Below are positions 47,676-47,844 of a stretch of 47,844 nucleotides of DNA, piece by piece. Position numbers and translations under genes: made by a program. Source of the stretch: a virus. Position 1 is the first letter of the stretch. Every line of letters begins with the position of its first letter. The notes below the pieces were generated by a model that was not told where the DNA came from, did no database searches, and saw only the letters and a program-made list of their open reading frames with translations. Where the stretch lies: the IMG/VR virus record IMGVR_UViG_3300044858_003116, positions 1 through 47,844 of that record; one strand, 5' to 3'.

Positions 47676-47813
47676 ATGGCAAGGAGCGATCATTGGACTG
47701 ACGAGTTGGTAGACAGGGCCGTTCGCCTGCTTGTGCTGGCGGAGGCTGCTGTGAAGGACGTTTCGCCGGACCTCTACCAGGAGATCCGGCGTTTTCTTTT
47801 GGAGGACGCATGA
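47676..47813 (+). CDS. Small early protein, 45 aa
   Basis: MARSDHWTDELVDRAVRLLV, helical and ending FLLEDA; GGAGGGAACCA precedes the ATG. ATGA overlap with the next gene. Function unknown. Confidence 0.6.
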   Translation: MARSDHWTDELVDRAVRLLVLAEAAVKDVSPDLYQEIRRFLLEDA

Positions 47814-47844
47814 TCACAGTGACTTTGACTCTCACGCAACTCGC
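47810..47844 (+). CDS. Early gene, partial at right end
   Basis: MITVTLTLTQL..., ATG with GGAGGACGC upstream, continues beyond the window. It opens like the 80-residue protein at 44458 (LTLSLTYKQ), so may be related; too short to say more. Confidence 0.5.
   Translation, partial: MITVTLTLTQL

Overview
The window is a near-complete genome of a temperate, podovirus-like tailed dsDNA phage or prophage. Both ends cut genes: a helicase on the left and a small early gene on the right. The evidence is a full virion set on the minus strand (scaffold, HK97-type major capsid protein, large terminase, portal, SU10-type adaptor, nozzle-like tail protein, lectin and FN3 fibres, very large internal virion proteins) plus a tyrosine integrase. 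The host cannot be read directly. GC richness, the style of the integrase (K-x-x-R in place of H-x-x-R) and several Cys-rich proteins make a planctomycete-like host my best guess; this is inference. I found no DNA polymerase, endolysin, recognisable repressor or intact tRNA gene.

Layout from left to right. (1) 1-2830, minus: recombination module of PD-(D/E)XK exonuclease, Erf-type annealing protein, SSB and SF2 helicase, with a clear terminator after SSB. (2) 2831-3992: non-coding block with a strong hairpin whose loop copies a tRNA D-arm (possible attP-related site), then the plus-strand integrase, whose end overlaps the last late gene. (3) 3975-39187, minus: the late operon, transcribed right to left. 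It opens with a Cys-rich protein and conserved small genes, runs through an HNH endonuclease insertion, polyvalent-type and ADP-ribosyltransferase-like proteins, head genes, a glycosyltransferase-methyltransferase fusion, terminase, portal and tail fibres, and ends with ejection-type proteins. Two interruptions stand out: a plus-strand secreted-protein gene at 33439-34047, and a five-gene cassette bracketed by two copies of a 57-bp element (17114-17170 and 18645-18701). (4) 39188-40965: control region. It holds a gene of foreign composition (39660-40553) with its own terminator, repeats of CCGCGGTTTCAATC, two identical 22-bp TATA-like promoter elements and a tandem 10-bp repeat. (5) 40966-47844, plus: early operon of about 24 tightly packed small genes, including a GP88-family protein and a C5-cytosine methyltransferase, many joined by the junction GAGGTGTGACATG. 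A 128-nt segment closed by a perfect 17-bp inverted repeat lies near its start.

The likely logic: the divergent control region fires early genes rightward and, later, virion genes leftward. Late transcripts would run antisense into the integrase. Recombination proteins sit beyond the integrase behind a hairpin that may act as terminator or attenuator. The most unusual items are the 128-nt hairpin element, the repeat-rich control region, the HNH insertion that re-encodes its neighbour's C-terminus, the cassette between 57-bp repeats, the plus-strand secreted gene, and the glycosyltransferase-methyltransferase fusion in the head module.
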